Shown: piece after piece, positions 62,251-64,000 of the stretch | How positions within the stretch are numbered: the stretch's first letter is position 1 | Layout: each line of letters starts with the position of its first letter | Source: Pedosphaera sp. | GTDB lineage: Bacteria; Verrucomicrobiota; Verrucomicrobiia; Limisphaerales; SXQI01 | Direction: 5' to 3' | Assembly: GCA_025359965.1 (NCBI GenBank) | Contig: JANYDC010000031.1 | Location: forward strand, 95,900-159,899 | DNA length: 64,000 bases | Notes under the pieces: model-generated | Told to the model about the DNA's origin: nothing | What the model saw: only the letters and a program-made list of their open reading frames with translations | Databases searched by the model: none | Translations under genes and position numbers: made by a program

Positions 62251-63504
62251 TTGAAAACAATCTCATCCAGCGCGGTCCCCAAGGAAACCCAGGTTTCACG
62301 ACGCAGGTTTTTGCATCAAAGCGGACGGGGTCTAGCTTCGGTTGCTTTGGGATCGTTGGTCAAGCAAGAGCCAGCATCGGCCGCTGATGCCGTTCACCAC
62401 TCCCAAGACTTAATCGGCTTTACTGAATACCAAACGAACCTTCCGGGCGGACGTCACGCCAATGCGATTACCATGCGCGCAGCGGTCGTACGAGTGGACG
62501 GCACGCACGTGCGCCGTGTGGCCAAGGAACTCATGCGTAAACCCAATACTTGGACTCAATTCGCCGGATGGTCGCCCAATGGTCGGCAAGCCATCATTGG
62601 CTGCGGTTGGGAAAGCCTGGAAAATGGCGCATGGGAAGAGGAGCACAAAACCTTTCGCTTCAACGCGGAGGGTTGGTTGTACGACACCCTGCTTCTGGAT
62701 TTGGTTAGCGGTAAAACTACGAATGTCACCTCCATCGAGCGAGCCAGTTTCTACAACACCGGGGTCTTTTTTTGGCCGAATGATCCTAAGCGGCTTGGTT
62801 TCCAGGCTCTCATCAATGGGGACTCCCATCCTTTCAGCATGGATCTTGATGGGCGTAATAAAAAAGATCTCACGGCTGAGTCCAAGGAGTTCGCCTACGG
62901 CTTCAACGCCTCGCCGGATGGCAGGCAAATTGCGTACCACAAAAGCTACCAGATTTTCATCGCCGACGCAGATGGATCGAAGGCCCAACACATAGAAACC
63001 CGGCAGCCATTTAATTTTGGGCCGCAATGGTCACCGGATGGCGAGTGGCTGTTGTTCCTCGCGGGCGAACATTACAACTGCCACCCCTACATCGTACGCC
63101 GAGACGGTACGGAACTCCGCAAGGTTGCCGACCGACAAGGACATCGCGGAGAGATTACCATTTTTGACGTCGCTGATTTTCACGGAGGCAGCAGTGATAC
63201 TCCGCTCTGGTCGCCTGATGGAAAGTGGATCTATTACACCGCCAAAATGGGCGAGAGCGTCGAGCTCATGCGCGTCTCGATCTCAGGGAAAATAGAATCA
63301 CTGACTCAGACAGCGAAGGGTCGGTTGAACTATCACCCCAAGTTTTCACCGGAGGGCCAATGGGTAGTCTTTGGATCCAATCGGACCGGCACGCGTCAGC
63401 TTTACGTAATGCCCGCCGATGGCGGCACCCCGCGCGTCATCACCCACCTCAAACCTGGGTGGGGAGCCATGTGGCCGCATTGGCAGCCTAAGTTCATAGC
63501 TTGA
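62251..63504 (+). CDS. Tat-exported TolB-like (PD40/WD40-type) beta-propeller protein
   Basis: 417 residues with a TTG start (62251) chosen because it opens a twin-arginine signal: VSRRRFLHQSG, then a weakly hydrophobic stretch and an ASAADA cleavage region. The body has PD40-like blades: FAGWSPNGRQAIIG, FNASPDGRQIAYH, GPQWSPDGEWLLFL, TPLWSPDGKWIYYT, HPKFSPEGQWVVFGSN. Tat export suggests it folds, possibly with a cofactor, before transport. It stands alone, divergent from lolC/E. Confidence 0.87.
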   Translation: MKTISSSAVPKETQVSRRRFLHQSGRGLASVALGSLVKQEPASAADAVHHSQDLIGFTEYQTNLPGGRHANAITMRAAVVRVDGTHVRRVAKELMRKPNTWTQFAGWSPNGRQAIIGCGWESLENGAWEEEHKTFRFNAEGWLYDTLLLDLVSGKTTNVTSIERASFYNTGVFFWPNDPKRLGFQALINGDSHPFSMDLDGRNKKDLTAESKEFAYGFNASPDGRQIAYHKSYQIFIADADGSKAQHIETRQPFNFGPQWSPDGEWLLFLAGEHYNCHPYIVRRDGTELRKVADRQGHRGEITIFDVADFHGGSSDTPLWSPDGKWIYYTAKMGESVELMRVSISGKIESLTQTAKGRLNYHPKFSPEGQWVVFGSNRTGTRQLYVMPADGGTPRVITHLKPGWGAMWPHWQPKFIA

Positions 63505-63544
63505 AAAATTCGCTCATGGATTGGTTTCCTTGCGTCCAATTAAG

Positions 63545-63874
63545 CTAAGTCGGACGCACGACACCGATATTTTGGTAGCGCCGAAAATCAGATTCATTGA
63601 AGGTTATTACGTGATCAATCCCATACACGTTCATGGCCGCAACCAAACGTGCATCGTGCACATTTTTTCCCGAAACGCCCATTTTGAGCACAAGACTGTG
63701 CCATTCAGTAAAAATGGCCTGCGTTTCCGGTAAAAGTTTTATCGCGGAAGGAATCCCTCGAACAGCGGCATCTGCTTGGCTCGGACTCCAGCCAAGCCCA
63801 TTTACGTTGGGTGGTCGAGTGACTACAGCCCAGAACTCCACTATGACCTTAGAGCCTGTCTGAAAAGTGCCCAA
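63545..63874 (-). pseudogene. PIN-domain toxin gene lacking its 5' end
   Basis: The readable part begins within KVIVEFWAVVTRP and continues NGLGWSPSQADAAV, GVSGKNVHDARLVAAMNVYG and ITFNESDFRRY, all typical of the second half of VapC-like PIN domains. The first 40-45 residues, with the first catalytic Asp (usually LVDTNVLL-like), are missing. The codons before KVIVEFW (GTFQTGS) come from unrelated DNA starting near 63850. No ATG; the track uses TTG. Convergent with the TolB-like gene. Confidence 0.75.
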
Positions 63875-64000
63875 TGTTAAAATGATGAAAAAACGAAGAA
63901 AAGGCTTGATTACAGTGTGCGGGTGAAAGCTCCCCGCCTATTAGCGCAGCTCCATTTGGGGCGATGAAAATCGCCGTTTTTGAAACCAATCTCACCGATG
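63851..64000. mobile_element. possible mobile-element terminus at window end
   Basis: agagcctgtctgaaaagtgc begins exactly where PIN similarity is lost and has the look of an insertion-sequence terminal repeat. A frame opening at ATG 63964 (MKIAVFETNLTD) runs off the window and could be the element's gene. The other end is outside the window. Confidence 0.35.

Overview
The window reads as a chromosomal segment of a Gram-negative member of the PVC group, most likely Verrucomicrobiota (Pedosphaera/Limisphaera-like). This is inferred, not shown: there is no rRNA or marker gene. The grounds are large secreted proteins built from NHL, chitobiase-C-terminal-like, cohesin/dockerin-like and BspA-type LRR modules, a DUF2723 protein, a lone CoaX and short dispersed palindromes between genes. 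Many ORF-track starts lie upstream of the real start; I moved starts to the first methionine before a signal peptide or conserved domain where this was clear.

Layout. 1-4.2 kb: the end of a WD40 protein and a 1192-residue multidomain secreted protein. 4.2-5.1 kb: a TIM-barrel sugar isomerase-like protein on the minus strand. 5.2-25.6 kb: one long minus-strand gene train, read from high to low coordinates as pilM, pilN, pilO, a PilP-like lipoprotein, a PilQ-like secretin, then four giant NHL-repeat paralogues with two cohesin-like regions, a dockerin-like calcium region, an EF-hand/TSP3-like segment and a common C-terminal module. This apparent export-plus-cargo locus is the most interesting item in the window. 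25.7-28.7 kb: a vWA / PP2C phosphatase / protein kinase triad resembling the TerY-P triad. 28.9-32.4 kb: a Nudix hydrolase, a DinG-type helicase and a hexapeptide-repeat protein.

32.7-40.7 kb: three plus-strand BspA-like LRR proteins, with a small Cys-containing unknown between the second and third. 40.8-45.4 kb: a lipoprotein with a pseudopilin-like tail, a MITE-like inverted repeat, a DUF192 lipoprotein and a DUF2723 membrane protein with a TPR-like tail. 45.4-47.7 kb: an ECF sigma factor, an overlapping membrane-protein gene and a MORN-repeat protein. 47.8-50.3 kb: an M2-family peptidase flanked by an intact VOC gene on one side and a decayed copy of that gene on the other. 50.4-52.5 kb: an FG-GAP protein and a VapBC-like toxin-antitoxin pair.

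52.6-58.2 kb: an RND efflux operon in the order pump, adaptor, outer-membrane channel. 58.2-62.1 kb: a tightly coupled minus-strand operon, lolC/E-nadC-birA-coaX. 62.2-64 kb: a Tat-exported TolB-like propeller and a PIN-domain gene whose 5' end is missing beside a possible mobile-element end.

Working together: the Pil genes would build an inner-membrane platform and an outer-membrane pore, and the four NHL proteins downstream are plausible clients. Eight secreted proteins here, from three loci, end in the same W...(F/Y)(Y/F)R-type module, which could be a shared surface-sorting or anchoring signal. No pilin, PilB/PilC ATPase or prepilin peptidase lies in the window, so the transport model is inference.
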